DNA from: an uncultured Anaerolineae bacterium
GTDB lineage: Bacteria; Chloroflexota; Anaerolineae; Anaerolineales; Villigracilaceae
Direction of reading: 5' to 3'
NCBI GenBank assembly: GCA_937120535.1
Contig: CAKZJX010000054.1
Span: forward strand, 1 to 64,000
Length of the DNA: 64,000 bases
Part shown: positions 7,608 through 15,858 of the stretch, in pieces
Numbering within the stretch: position 1 is the stretch's first letter
Layout of the letters: each line of letters starts with the position of its first letter
Program-made: the position numbers and the translations under genes
Notes under the pieces: generated by a model
Told to the model about the DNA's origin: nothing
Database searches by the model: none
Seen by the model: only the letters and a program-made list of their open reading frames with translations

Positions 7608-8642
7608 TTATAGCAGGCGGGGTTGGCGATCTTCGGGCCAGGTTAGGCCAAGGTGATCGTAGGCGGCGCGGGTTGCCACGCGTCCTTGTGGGGTGCGGTC
7701 GAGGAAACCCAGTTGGAGCAGGTATGGCTCTACTACGTCCATGATGGTATCTTGTTCTTCGCTGATGGAGGCGGCAATGGTGTTCAGGCCGACCGGACCG
7801 CCGTTGTATTTTTCGATGATGGTTCGGAGGACGCGGCGATCGACCTCGTCTAGGCCAAGCGGGTCCACTTGAAGCAGGTCGAGGGCTTCGCAGGCTGCTT
7901 GGCGGGTGATGCGACCGTCGGCGCGCACCTGAGAGTAATCGCGCACGCGGCGCAGGAGGCGAAGGGCCACGCGCGGGGTGCCGCGAGCTCGACGGGCGAT
8001 CTCTTCAACGCCTTCATCGGTGATCTCTACGTTTAGCATGCCGGCTGCGCGGCGGACGATGGCTTTCATGGAAACGAGGTCGTAGTAATCCAGGCGGTAG
8101 ACGGCGCCAAAGCGGGCCCGCAGGGGGGCGGTGACCAATGCTAGACGGGTCGTAGCGCCGATGACGGTGAAGCGCGGTAGTTTGAGACGGATGGAGCGAG
8201 CCGACGGACCTTTGCCGATCACGATGTCGAGGGCAAAGTCTTCCATGGCAGGGTAGAGCACTTCTTCAACAGCACGACCGAGGCGATGCACTTCGTCAAT
8301 GAAGAGCACATCGCCGGCCCGCAGGTTGGTGAGGATGGCAGCCAGATCGCCGGCGCGCTCGATGGCCGGCCCAGAGGTGACTTTGATGTTGACACCCATC
8401 TCGTTAGCTACCACGTGGGCTAGGGTGGTCTTGCCCAGACCAGGTGGACCGTAGAACAGGACGTGCTCCAGGGCTTCGCCACGCCGCCGGGCAGCTTCGA
8501 TCAGGATGGAGAGATTTTGTTTGACTTGATCTTGCCCGATCACGTCGGCCAGGCGCTGAGGGCGTAAGGCCGGGTCAGCGCGGTCCTCGGGGCCGGCGGC
8601 TGGATCAAGGGTTCGGCGCGCAGAGGAACTGCGTTGGGTCAT
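7608..8642 (-). CDS. ruvB: Holliday junction branch migration helicase RuvB
   Basis: A 344-residue AAA+ motor that drives RuvA-bound Holliday junctions. Seen: [15 protein letters not shown] near 30, Walker [14 protein letters not shown] near 65, Walker [10 protein letters not shown], sensor 1 [11 protein letters not shown], the arginine finger region [13 protein letters not shown], and the C-terminal winged helix with [18 protein letters not shown]. The track ORF starts 31 codons too early; ATG 8642 (MTQRSS) fits RuvB. A TATAAT on the minus strand at 8655-8650 lies exactly 7 nt before this ATG, so transcription may begin at the start codon. It is the first gene of an operon running to 2263. 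ruvA and ruvC are not in the window. Confidence 0.96.
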   Translation of the reverse strand: MTQRSSSARRTLDPAAGPEDRADPALRPQRLADVIGQDQVKQNLSILIEAARRRGEALEHVLFYGPPGLGKTTLAHVVANEMGVNIKVTSGPAIERAGDLAAILTNLRAGDVLFIDEVHRLGRAVEEVLYPAMEDFALDIVIGKGPSARSIRLKLPRFTVIGATTRLALVTAPLRARFGAVYRLDYYDLVSMKAIVRRAAGMLNVEITDEGVEEIARRARGTPRVALRLLRRVRDYSQVRADGRITRQAACEALDLLQVDPLGLDEVDRRVLRTIIEKYNGGPVGLNTIAASISEEQDTIMDVVEPYLLQLGFLDRTPQGRVATRAAYDHLGLTWPEDRQPRLL

Positions 8643-8649
8643 GGCAGGG

Positions 8650-8655
8650 ATTATA
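8650..8655 (-). promoter_or_regulatory. -10 element of a leaderless ruvB promoter
   Basis: TATAAT on the minus strand with 7 nt to the ruvB ATG. No good -35 box is seen at 16-18 nt. It is one of several genes here with the same -10 to start-codon distance. Confidence 0.6.
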
Positions 8656-8850
8656 CCGTAGTGTCTGAGGGGATAGTAGAGAGGATGGCCACAGATTACA
8701 CAATCATACGGTTTCTGCTTCGCTATTGTTTGCACGCATAGGAGCAGGGCCGGCCATTTTCCTGGCGCGATCCAATGGCGATCGAGGGTTTCGGCAAAAT
8801 ATCTGGCGCGAAAACGATCGCTTTCTCATAGCAAGAAAAGGCGAAGATGG

Positions 8851-8856
8851 TATAAT
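8851..8856 (+). promoter_or_regulatory. Extended -10 promoter of tRNA-Arg
   Basis: TGGTATAAT (TGn extended -10) lies 12 nt before the tRNA 5' end, giving a short leader. No clear -35 box, as expected for extended -10 promoters. Confidence 0.6.
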
Positions 8857-8868
8857 GCTAAGTAGTTT

Positions 8869-8941
8869 GCTCCCGTAGCTCAATGGATAGAGCGCCTGAC
8901 TTCGAATCAGTAGGTTGTGGGTTCGAATCCCGCCGGGGGCG
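8869..8941 (+). tRNA. tRNA-Arg (anticodon TCG)
   Basis: A 73-nt cloverleaf: acceptor GCTCCCG pairs with CGGGGGC (one G-U), D stem GCTC/GAGC, anticodon stem with four pairs plus one outer mismatch, loop CTTCGAA with anticodon TCG, 5-nt variable loop, T stem GTGGG/CCCGC with loop TTCGAAT, discriminator G. CCA is not encoded. It decodes CGA and possibly other CGN codons. The minus-strand ORFs over it are the well-known false protein produced by antisense tRNA-Arg. Confidence 0.95.
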
Positions 8942-8953
8942 CTGCGATTTACC

Positions 8954-8993
8954 ATGGCATTCCTCAATACAAACACCCGACGAGGAATGCCAT
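8954..8993 (+). terminator. Long-stem hairpin after tRNA-Arg, likely terminator
   Basis: A perfect 12-bp stem (ATGGCATTCCTC / GAGGAATGCCAT) with a 16-nt loop, followed by TTCTCGTTCTC. It begins 13 nt after the tRNA. The tail is only moderately T-rich, so it could also be an RNA-processing structure. Confidence 0.55.
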
Positions 8994-9026
8994 TTCTCGT
9001 TCTCGGGCATTGAGCATCCAAAAACG

Positions 9027-9051
9027 ATCCCGTGGCCAGAAGCCACGGGAT
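9027..9051. terminator. Hairpin, possible terminator
   Basis: A perfect 10-bp stem (ATCCCGTGGC / GCCACGGGAT) with a 5-nt loop. On the minus strand it is followed by CGTTTTTGG, so it would work best for transcripts going left, yet no minus-strand gene lies immediately to its right. Role unclear. Confidence 0.4.
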
Positions 9052-9253
9052 GACAGCCGACGTATTCCGTTGTCGCCGTCGCCCATCTGCTTGTGCACCG
9101 TTTTCCTTCTCCGATCCCAATCGAGATCGCTGCGGGCTGTTCTTGATATAAACCCTGACCGATCACGGGCACTTGCAAGCGGGCATCCTACTTGGATTTA
9201 TTATAGGCACACTTTGCTGAAAATCAACTTAGAATCAAATTAAAATAGCTCAA

Positions 9254-9835
9254 CTGATTTCCTTCATCGGTGTGAGCGGCGTAGGAAAGACAACAGTGGT
9301 GCACGTCCTGGCGCGGCACGGCGATTTCGCTCTTGGGCTGGAAAGCCACCAAGAACGTCCGTTCCAGGCTCAGTTCAAACACGATCCGCGCTATGCTCTG
9401 GCCAATCAATTGGACTATCTGCTGTATCGAGCGGAGCAGGAACGTTTGCTGCGGGCCGATCCTCGGCCGGCATTGGTAGAGGGCGGTTTGGATTTGGATT
9501 TTCACGGATTCACGCGCCTGTTCCACGCCCGAGGCTGGTTGACCGATCCCGAGCTGGACCTGCTACGGCGGTTCTACACCTGGACCCGAAGCCTGCTTCC
9601 CCTACCCGATCGGATCGTCTATCTCACGGCATCCGAGGAAGCGATCCGCGCGCGATTGGCGTCGCGCCACCGTATTAACATTGCGACCGCCGAGGACATT
9701 TCTCTCCTGAAACGTTTCCTGGATGAATGGGTGGATTCTCTACCGGCCGATCGAGTGCTGCGCTTGGATGTGAGTAAGGAGACAGTTGAGTTTGAGCGGT
9801 GTGTTGAGGAGGTGGTTGGGTGGTTGAGAGGGTGA
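9254..9835 (+). CDS. Deoxynucleoside kinase family protein, probable CTG start
   Basis: A roughly 193-residue P-loop kinase that would phosphorylate deoxynucleosides. Seen: P-loop GVSGVGKTT, FKHDPRYALANQLDYLLYRAEQ, the substrate region VEGGLDLDFHGFTRLFHARG, PLPDRIVYLTASEEAI and the LID-like RARLASRHR. The tool start (GTG 9272) falls inside the P-loop and removes the first beta strand (ISFIGVSG), so the real start is upstream. The frame has no ATG, GTG or TTG before the TAG at 9230. A TAAAAT hexamer at 9241-9246 lies 7 nt before CTG 9254, the same distance as in other putative leaderless genes here, so I place the start at CTG. ATT and ATA codons are alternatives. Confidence 0.8.
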   Translation: MISFIGVSGVGKTTVVHVLARHGDFALGLESHQERPFQAQFKHDPRYALANQLDYLLYRAEQERLLRADPRPALVEGGLDLDFHGFTRLFHARGWLTDPELDLLRRFYTWTRSLLPLPDRIVYLTASEEAIRARLASRHRINIATAEDISLLKRFLDEWVDSLPADRVLRLDVSKETVEFERCVEEVVGWLRG

Positions 9836-9938
9836 GCAAGAGAGATATTGTACTTATGGCCCGTTTGTGATGAACACGATAGAGGAGCTCCAACCAGATC
9901 GAGTTGCACAACGGGACATTTATAACGTGGAGTAGACG

Positions 9939-10403
9939 ATGACCCAGGTTTTGTACGGCGAACGAATGGGCCGGCAAGGATTGCTTGCCGTCGGATGTAC
10001 AGCGGCTATCCTCAACCAGGCCGGCCAAGTTCTGCTCACGAAGCGGAACGACAACGGTTTGTGGTGCCTGCCGGGAGGGATGATGAACCCAGGCGAGAGC
10101 GTGGAAGAGGCGTGTTTGCGCGAGGTGTGTGAAGAAACCGGCCTGCGCGTTCACCTAAAACGCCTGGTCGGTGTATATAGCGACCCCAACCAACTGGTGA
10201 TCTACGACGACGGCAGCCGCTTCCAGTTCGTGGCTATCCACTTTGAAGCCGAGGTGATCGAAGGAGTCCCTGGCTTGAGCAACGAGACAATAGATGTAGG
10301 TTGGTTCTGGCCAGATGACCTAGAACGTTTAGAAATTCTGGGCAATCATAAAAGGCGAATCGAAGATACGCTGTTGCGCCAAGCACAGGCCGTGTTTCGC
10401 TAG
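9939..10403 (+). CDS. NUDIX hydrolase
   Basis: A 154-residue NUDIX pyrophosphohydrolase. The Nudix box is intact: GGMMNPGESVEEACLREV followed by CEETGL (G-x5-E-x7-REUxEExGU). The N-terminal strand VGCTAAILNQAGQVLLTKR is typical. The substrate cannot be told from sequence; nucleoside diphosphate derivatives are usual. GTGGAGTAG upstream gives a Shine-Dalgarno-like GGAG 6 nt before the ATG. It follows the deoxynucleoside kinase by 103 bp, so both may serve nucleotide salvage or sanitation. Confidence 0.9.
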   Translation: MTQVLYGERMGRQGLLAVGCTAAILNQAGQVLLTKRNDNGLWCLPGGMMNPGESVEEACLREVCEETGLRVHLKRLVGVYSDPNQLVIYDDGSRFQFVAIHFEAEVIEGVPGLSNETIDVGWFWPDDLERLEILGNHKRRIEDTLLRQAQAVFR

Positions 10404-10535
10404 AGGAGATGCTCTGGGCCGGCAGAGGCGCCCTCCTCAAGCACTACCTATCCGAACGAGCGAAGATGGCCTCTGTGTCTTCTTGCAAGACCGTGTAGCG
10501 GCGAAGCGCCTGCGGCCGGCGCCGATCAGATTTGA

Positions 10536-10541
10536 TATAAT
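10536..10541 (+). promoter_or_regulatory. -10 element upstream of the ybaK-like gene
   Basis: TATAAT at 10536-10541, 29 nt before the chosen ATG. No convincing -35 box. Confidence 0.4.
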
Positions 10542-10570
10542 TGCCCCACTCCAATCGATCGATCCTGCCT

Positions 10571-11041
10571 ATGCTTTCTCCATCTGCCCAGAAGATCCAA
10601 AACCTACTGCGAGAACAGGGATACCCCTACACGGTTATCGAGTATGCCGAGTCAACGCGCACAGCCCAAGAGGCCGCCGAGCGTGCAGGATGCGCCTTAG
10701 GCCAAATCGTCAAGTCTTTGATCTTCAAAGGACGCGACAGCGGAAGGCCTATCCTGGTTCTGACCAGCGGTGCCAATCGGGTCAACGAGAAACGGATTGC
10801 CGAATATGTTGGCGAGCCGATTGTTCGCGCCGACGCTGAGTTTGTGCGCAACGTGACGGGCTTTGCCATCGGCGGCGTGCCGCCCATTGGGCACTGGCGA
10901 AAAATAGAAACGTTCATAGACGAAGATTTTTTGCAATACCCAACCGTGTGGGCCGCCGCCGGTACACCGAACGCCATCTTTGAACTCAAGACCGAAGACT
11001 TGCAGAAGATGACCGGCGGGAAGATCGTCTCGATCAAGTGA
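10571..11041 (+). CDS. YbaK/EbsC family aminoacyl-tRNA deacylase
   Basis: A 156-residue protein of the YbaK/ProX editing-domain family, which hydrolyses mischarged tRNAs (for example Cys-tRNA(Pro) or Ala-tRNA(Pro)). Marks: STRTAQEAAERAGC, QIVKSLIFKG with the conserved Lys, VLTSGANRVNEKRIAEYVG, and GFAIGGVPPIGH near the C-terminal half. The track start (TTG 10541) overlaps a TATAATTG promoter element, so ATG 10571 is preferred. It complements the AlaX protein at 4492-5700. Confidence 0.9.
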   Translation: MLSPSAQKIQNLLREQGYPYTVIEYAESTRTAQEAAERAGCALGQIVKSLIFKGRDSGRPILVLTSGANRVNEKRIAEYVGEPIVRADAEFVRNVTGFAIGGVPPIGHWRKIETFIDEDFLQYPTVWAAAGTPNAIFELKTEDLQKMTGGKIVSIK

Positions 11042-11186
11042 GCCGGCCAGCCAAAAAAGGGGGAAGTTAGGAGCCAGGCATGTTGTCTGGCTTGCCACAG
11101 CACCTTGCTCTGGTGCGCACAGACAATCATCCAAATATTCTCCTAGCTTAACAGGTTTTTGCAAGGGCGTTTTTCCTTTTGTGTTG

Positions 11187-11192
11187 TATAAT
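11187..11192 (+). promoter_or_regulatory. -10 element upstream of the GGDEF-like gene
   Basis: TATAAT within TTGTATAATG. TTGCAA lies upstream but with a 22-nt spacer, which is too long for a standard promoter. Confidence 0.35.
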
Positions 11193-11297
11193 GTCTAAGA
11201 GGCGCTCATACTACCATCCACGCTCATCGCAGACCTCGCCACAGGAACGCCAGGAACTGCCGTATTCTATTCCTCGTCTAGCTTTCATAGAGTTGGT

Positions 11298-11804
11298 ATG
11301 ACCAACGAACTCGGCGCCCAGAACAATTTATACGATGAGTACGTCTTCCGGCTTTTGCTGGAGCATGAAGTGGCCTATGCGCAACGCTATCCCACACCGC
11401 TCTCCCTGCTGCATATTGGCTTAGCGCTGATCAACCCCACGCAAGCCGAACGAGAAAATGCACCGATAGCCCTGGCTAAGATCCTAAACTCGCGCTTGCG
11501 CCGCGCCGACATTCCAGCGCGCATCGGGAGTGACTTTCTGGTCCTCATGCCAAACACCGATGAAAAGGGGCCGCGCGCCGTATGCGAACGGCTCCTGCGC
11601 ACGACTCTGGGCACACAACAGATAGAACCGGGGTTCGCCACTCGCGTCACCATCTGCATTGGCATGGCCAGCCACCCTGGCGGACCTACCTTGAGCGCCG
11701 AACGATTGATGCACGAAGCCAAGATGGCCTTGAAACAAGCTCTCGCCCTAGGCCCCCAGACCTACCATGCTTATGGCGATACGCTCATACGTCAACCTGA
11801 CTGA
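11298..11804 (+). CDS. Degenerate GGDEF-domain protein
   Basis: A 168-residue protein whose fold pattern matches a diguanylate cyclase GGDEF domain: YDEYVFRLLLEHEVAYAQRY, LLHIGL, LRRADIPARIGSDFLVLMPNT in place of the RxGGDEF active site, TICIGMASHPGG, and LMHEAKMALKQA. The signature is RIGSDF, so the catalytic Gly-Gly-Asp/Glu-Glu is lost and cyclase activity is unlikely; it may be a regulator or GTP/c-di-GMP sensor. A TATAAT at 11187-11192 gives a candidate promoter with a roughly 100-nt leader. It is followed 9 nt later by a lipoprotein gene, so the pair may be co-transcribed. Confidence 0.75.
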   Translation: MTNELGAQNNLYDEYVFRLLLEHEVAYAQRYPTPLSLLHIGLALINPTQAERENAPIALAKILNSRLRRADIPARIGSDFLVLMPNTDEKGPRAVCERLLRTTLGTQQIEPGFATRVTICIGMASHPGGPTLSAERLMHEAKMALKQALALGPQTYHAYGDTLIRQPD

Positions 11805-11813
11805 TCGATCATC

Positions 11814-12614
11814 ATGATAAAACGTCTCCTCACCTCTTCTCTAGGCTTTTTGTTCGTTCTATCGGCTTGCAATTTACCTGGTTCGATCCAAGCGTCGCCT
11901 CCTCCATTTGACAACCAGGTCGCTACGGTGGTGGCCCAAACCTTAGCCGCTCTGAGCACCCCTGGCGATCATCCTACTCCCACCATGCCGGTTGCCGCCA
12001 CGCCCACCTCGCCCATCGAGACCCCTCTAGCCATTTCTCCCTCACCGGCGGCCGGCCTCGCGGCCACCGGCACTCCACAAGCCACCATCTTAACCGTCGA
12101 CTCGAACACCAACTGCCGTGAAGGCCCAGGCACCAACTACTCGATCGTGATCACTCTCGTGCCCGGCACGATCTACCAGATCGTCGCCCGCTCCGCCGAC
12201 GACCGCTACTGGGTCGTGACCGACGGCCGCAACAAACCCTGCTGGGTGTTGGCCGAGTACTCGAATGCTTTCGGGAACGTCGCCCTCTTGCCGGTGATCA
12301 CCCCCTTGGCAGCCACCTTGGCCCCTGGCGGATTGCAGGCGCCGACCAGCCTGCGCTACCAGTTCTTCTGTCGGTTTGTCGGCCCAGGGACCGAGATCAC
12401 CGTGACCCTGACCTGGACCGATCGCTCCACCAACGAAACCGGTTTTCGGGTCTACCGCAACGGTGTGGCCGTGGCCCAAGTGCCGGCCAACACCACTACT
12501 TACACCGATGTCTTCACTGGCAGCGCAACAGTCACCTACACGTATCGCATTGGGGCGTTCAACGCCGCCGGCGAGGCCTTGGGCAATCCGATCTCGTTCT
12601 CCTGCCAGGGATAA
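11814..12614 (+). CDS. Lipoprotein with SH3-like and fibronectin-III-like domains
   Basis: A 266-residue exported lipoprotein. The N-terminus is a signal peptide with lipobox LSAC (Cys near residue 19). A Pro/Thr/Ser-rich linker (to about residue 85) follows, then a bacterial SH3-like domain (NCREGPGTNYSIVITLVPG, DDRYWVVTDGRNKPCWV), and a C-terminal fibronectin-III-like domain (TVTLTWTDRSTNETGFRVYR, YTYRIGAFNAAGEALG). It probably sits on the outer face of the membrane and binds wall polymers. The linker resembles other surface proteins in this window. Function is not known. Confidence 0.8.
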   Translation: MIKRLLTSSLGFLFVLSACNLPGSIQASPPPFDNQVATVVAQTLAALSTPGDHPTPTMPVAATPTSPIETPLAISPSPAAGLAATGTPQATILTVDSNTNCREGPGTNYSIVITLVPGTIYQIVARSADDRYWVVTDGRNKPCWVLAEYSNAFGNVALLPVITPLAATLAPGGLQAPTSLRYQFFCRFVGPGTEITVTLTWTDRSTNETGFRVYRNGVAVAQVPANTTTYTDVFTGSATVTYTYRIGAFNAAGEALGNPISFSCQG

Positions 12615-12635
12615 CCCCTCATCCCAGAATCGAAA

Positions 12636-12659
12636 GTGCCCTCCTGGAGGAGGGCACTC
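12636..12659 (-). terminator. Terminator between lipoprotein and ppdK (convergent genes)
   Basis: A 10-bp perfect stem AGTGCCCTCC / GGAGGGCACT with a 4-nt loop. On the minus strand it is followed by TTTCGATTCT, so it may end ppdK transcription; the plus side (CTTGAGCGTTT) is weaker but may serve the lipoprotein gene too. Confidence 0.6.
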
Positions 12660-12694
12660 TTGAGCGTTTCGACTTGGCCTTGGCGCGGCCGGCC

Positions 12695-15487
12695 TTAGCC
12701 ATCTTGCGGGTTGTCGTCTTGGCGGCCGACTTCTTGGCTGTTATCTTTTGCCCTTTTTTTGGTCTTCTTTGCCATTGCCTTGGCCGAGGCTGGCTCACTA
12801 CCTTCCTGCAGCGGGTACTTCAATGCTGCATGGGCCGCTGCCAATCGGGCGATCGGCACGCGGAAAGGCGAACAAGAGACATAATCGTTGCCGATCAGAT
12901 GGCACCATTCGATCGATTCGGGATCGCCGCCATGTTCGCCGCAGATGCCCACCTCGAGATCAGGACGCGTCTTGCGCCCCTCTTCGATCGCCCATTTCAT
13001 CAACATCCCAACTCCCTCTCGATCGAGGGTCTGGAACGGATTCTTTGGCAAGATGCCCTGTTCAACGTAGGTGATCAAGAAATTGCGCTCGGCGTCATCG
13101 CGCGAATAACCAAACGTCATCTGGGTCAGATCATTGGTCCCAAAGGAGAAGAACTGAGCTATGCGAGCGATCTCGCCGGCGGTCACAGCTGCGCGCGGGA
13201 TCTCGATCATCGTCCCAAACTTGTAGTCAAAGCTCACGCCCTTCTCCTCCATGACCGTCTTCGCAATGCGCTCCAAGCGGGGTTGGATCCACTCCAATTC
13301 CTTCACCGTACCGGTAAGCGGGATCATCACTTCGGGCTTGACCACCACCCCACGCAAGGCGCAATTGGCCGCTGCTTCAAAGATGGCCTGCACCTGCATC
13401 TCCACGATCTCCGGCATCACGATGCTCAGGCGAACGCCGCGCAAACCCATCATCGGGTTGGCTTCGTGCATCGAGCGTATAGCGGCCAAGAGCTTCTCCT
13501 TCTGGGCCAGGCCCTCGGTCTCGCCCTTAACACGCAGGGTGATCACTTCCTCGAGGAGCTTCTCCTCATCGGGCATGAACTCGTGGAGCGGCGGGTCGAT
13601 CAAGCGGATGATCACCGGATAACCATCCATCGCCTCAAACAGCCCCTCAAAGTCCTGGCGCTGATAGGGCAACAACTGGTCTAGGGCGGCCTTGCGCTTC
13701 TCTACCGTATCGGCCAGGATCATCTCCTGAACAATCGGCAAGCGCTCTGGTTCGAAGAACATGTGCTCGGTTCGACACAGGCCAATGCCCTTGGCTCCAT
13801 AGGCGCGGGCACGGCGGGCATCCTTGGGATAGTCTGCATTGGCCCAGACCTGCAGCCGAGCGATCTGATCGGCCCATTCCAGCAAGGTCATCAGCTCGGT
13901 CTGCTCTTCTAACGACGGCGTGACCGTGGGGATCTTGCCCAAAAAGACCTCGCCGGTGGAACCATCTAACGAGAGCCATTCTCCTTCTCGGATCACACGC
14001 CCATTGACGGTCATCTGACGGTTTTCAAGATCGATTTTGAGGGTTGAAGCGCCAACGACAGCCGGGATGCCAAACTGGCGCGCCACCACCGCAGCGTGAG
14101 AGGTCGCTCCCCCTTCACTGGTCAAAATGCCCTTAGACGCAATCATGCCATGCACATCGTCGGGTTTGGTGAAAGGTCGCACCATGATCACATCTTGTTT
14201 GTGTTCTTTGGCCATGCGTTCGGCTGTATCAGCATCAAAATAAATCTGTCCTACCGCAGCGCCTGGCGAAGCATTTACGCCGCGAGCGATCCCTTCGGCA
14301 TGTTTGCGAGCATCTTCATCGAATTGAGGGTGCAGCAAGGTGTCCACGTCGTTCGGCGAGATGCGGCGCACCGCTTCTTCACGGGTGATCAGTCCTTCGT
14401 TGGCCATATCCACGGCGATCTTGACCGCGGCTCGGGCGGTTCGTTTCCCGCTGCGGGTCTGCAACATCCATAGCTTGCCGCGCTCGATAGTAAATTCCAC
14501 ATCCTGCATGTCTTTGTAATGCTTCTCGAGGCGATTGGCGATCTGAATGAATTCCTGATAGGCCTGAGGCAGTTCTTCTTTGAGCTTTTCAATCGGTTCG
14601 GCGTTGCGAATACCCGCTACCACGTCTTCGCCCTGAGCGTTGAGTAGATACTCGCCAAAGATCCTCTTCTCTCCAGTGGAAGGATCGCGAGTGAAGGCCA
14701 CACCGGTACCCGAGTCGAAGCCCATATTGCCGAAGACCATGGTGACAATGTTAACTGCCGTCCCCAGGTCGTCAGGAATGTTGGTGGCGCGGCGATAGTC
14801 CACAGCACGCTTGCCCATCCAGGACTCAAACACGGCTTTGGTCGCCAGCTCGAGTTGGGTGTAAACATCTTGAGGAAATTCTTGGCCGATATGGCGCCGA
14901 TAGCGCTCCTTGAAGAGGGAGACCAAGGCCTTCCAGTCTTCGGCGGTCATTTCGGTGTCCACGTTGTAGCCGCGTTGTTCTTTGTATTCTGCCAGGGGAT
15001 GCTCAAACACCTCATCGGGCAAGCCGTAGACCGTGGTGCCAAACATCTCGATCAGGCGGCGGTAGGAATCCCAGGCAAAGCGTGGGTTGTCGGTTAGGCG
15101 GCTCAGACCTTCAACTACTTCGTCGTTTAGGCCGATGTTCAGGATGGTATCCATCATTCCTGGCATAGAGAATTTGGCGCCCGATCGGCAAGAGACCAGC
15201 AACGGGTTCGCAGGATCGCCGAATTTCTTTTTGGTCTTTCTCTCGATCTTCTTCATGGCCGCCAACACCTGGTCCCACATGCCAGGCGGAAATTCGCCGG
15301 TCTTGCGATACTCGTTGCAAGCCTCGGTGGTGACGGTGAAGCCGGGTGGGACTGGAACGCCAGCACGGGTCATATCGAACAAGCCGGCCCCCTTGCCCCC
15401 CAACAGAGCTTTGATCGCATCCCACGAACCACCGGTCGCCTTTTCAACCGCAGCAAATTCATCGAACAAATAGACCCAATGTTTCAT
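12695..15487 (-). CDS. ppdK: Pyruvate, phosphate dikinase
   Basis: A 930-residue enzyme interconverting pyruvate + ATP + Pi and PEP + AMP + PPi. N-terminal ATP-grasp domain (GGKGAGLFDMTRAGVPVPPGF), swivelling domain with phosphohistidine motif GGATSHAAVVARQFGIPAVVG, and C-terminal TIM barrel with the catalytic Cys in VGICGEHGGDP and SFGTNDLTQMTFG. GTTTGGAGG precedes ATG 15487. The length is slightly over the usual 870-890 residues because of a charged Lys/Asp-rich C-terminal tail (KAMAKKTKKRAKDNSQE) with no counterpart in typical PPDKs. In an anaerobe it links glycolysis or gluconeogenesis with PPi metabolism. No neighbouring ppdK regulator is visible. Confidence 0.97.
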   Translation of the reverse strand: MKHWVYLFDEFAAVEKATGGSWDAIKALLGGKGAGLFDMTRAGVPVPPGFTVTTEACNEYRKTGEFPPGMWDQVLAAMKKIERKTKKKFGDPANPLLVSCRSGAKFSMPGMMDTILNIGLNDEVVEGLSRLTDNPRFAWDSYRRLIEMFGTTVYGLPDEVFEHPLAEYKEQRGYNVDTEMTAEDWKALVSLFKERYRRHIGQEFPQDVYTQLELATKAVFESWMGKRAVDYRRATNIPDDLGTAVNIVTMVFGNMGFDSGTGVAFTRDPSTGEKRIFGEYLLNAQGEDVVAGIRNAEPIEKLKEELPQAYQEFIQIANRLEKHYKDMQDVEFTIERGKLWMLQTRSGKRTARAAVKIAVDMANEGLITREEAVRRISPNDVDTLLHPQFDEDARKHAEGIARGVNASPGAAVGQIYFDADTAERMAKEHKQDVIMVRPFTKPDDVHGMIASKGILTSEGGATSHAAVVARQFGIPAVVGASTLKIDLENRQMTVNGRVIREGEWLSLDGSTGEVFLGKIPTVTPSLEEQTELMTLLEWADQIARLQVWANADYPKDARRARAYGAKGIGLCRTEHMFFEPERLPIVQEMILADTVEKRKAALDQLLPYQRQDFEGLFEAMDGYPVIIRLIDPPLHEFMPDEEKLLEEVITLRVKGETEGLAQKEKLLAAIRSMHEANPMMGLRGVRLSIVMPEIVEMQVQAIFEAAANCALRGVVVKPEVMIPLTGTVKELEWIQPRLERIAKTVMEEKGVSFDYKFGTMIEIPRAAVTAGEIARIAQFFSFGTNDLTQMTFGYSRDDAERNFLITYVEQGILPKNPFQTLDREGVGMLMKWAIEEGRKTRPDLEVGICGEHGGDPESIEWCHLIGNDYVSCSPFRVPIARLAAAHAALKYPLQEGSEPASAKAMAKKTKKRAKDNSQEVGRQDDNPQDG

Positions 15488-15858
15488 GATAAACCTCCAA
15501 ACATGGGAAAAGTGGTTGCATTTCTAGAGAAAGAGTGGATAGCGAGGCTACAAAAACCCATCGCAAACCATCGAGAGACGTTCCATGTGTTCCCCGATTT
15601 TTGTCTGCGAACGGTAATCCCTTCGTGAAAATTACACGGGCGATAGTGTACCATAGGAGTAGCAATCATAGGAAAGCACAGCGGACTCCAAATGCCACTA
15701 TTTTCCCCTACAAATGTCATCTTCTACCAACATATGGACGTCGTCAACGCTAGGAATGCCGAGACAAAACAAGGATTTATGAAGGGTGTATCAACTGCGG
15801 CATTATCTGTAAACCATCTGCAAAGTATAGAACGCCAAGGATCGAGCATAATAAAATC
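15488..15858. other. Intergenic region between divergent ppdK and response regulator
   Basis: About 370 bp that must hold the ppdK promoter (minus) and the response-regulator promoter (plus; CATAAT 6 nt before ATG 15859). ORFs here look random. No repeat or RNA motif was recognised. Confidence 0.5.

Larger units (their letters stand above)
8942..9253. other. Intergenic region downstream of tRNA-Arg with two hairpins
   Basis: About 310 bp without a believable gene. It contains two strong inverted repeats (listed separately) and the putative -10 (TAAAAT, 9241-9246) of the deoxynucleoside kinase gene. ORFs on the minus strand here include the antisense tRNA artefact. Confidence 0.6.

Noticed and set aside
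8704-9178. Minus-strand ORFs over tRNA-Arg (SNPQPTDSKSG-type and GIRTHNLLIRSQAL-type sequence)
   Set aside because: Classic false proteins arising from the antisense of tRNA-Arg; the sequence is explained by the tRNA.
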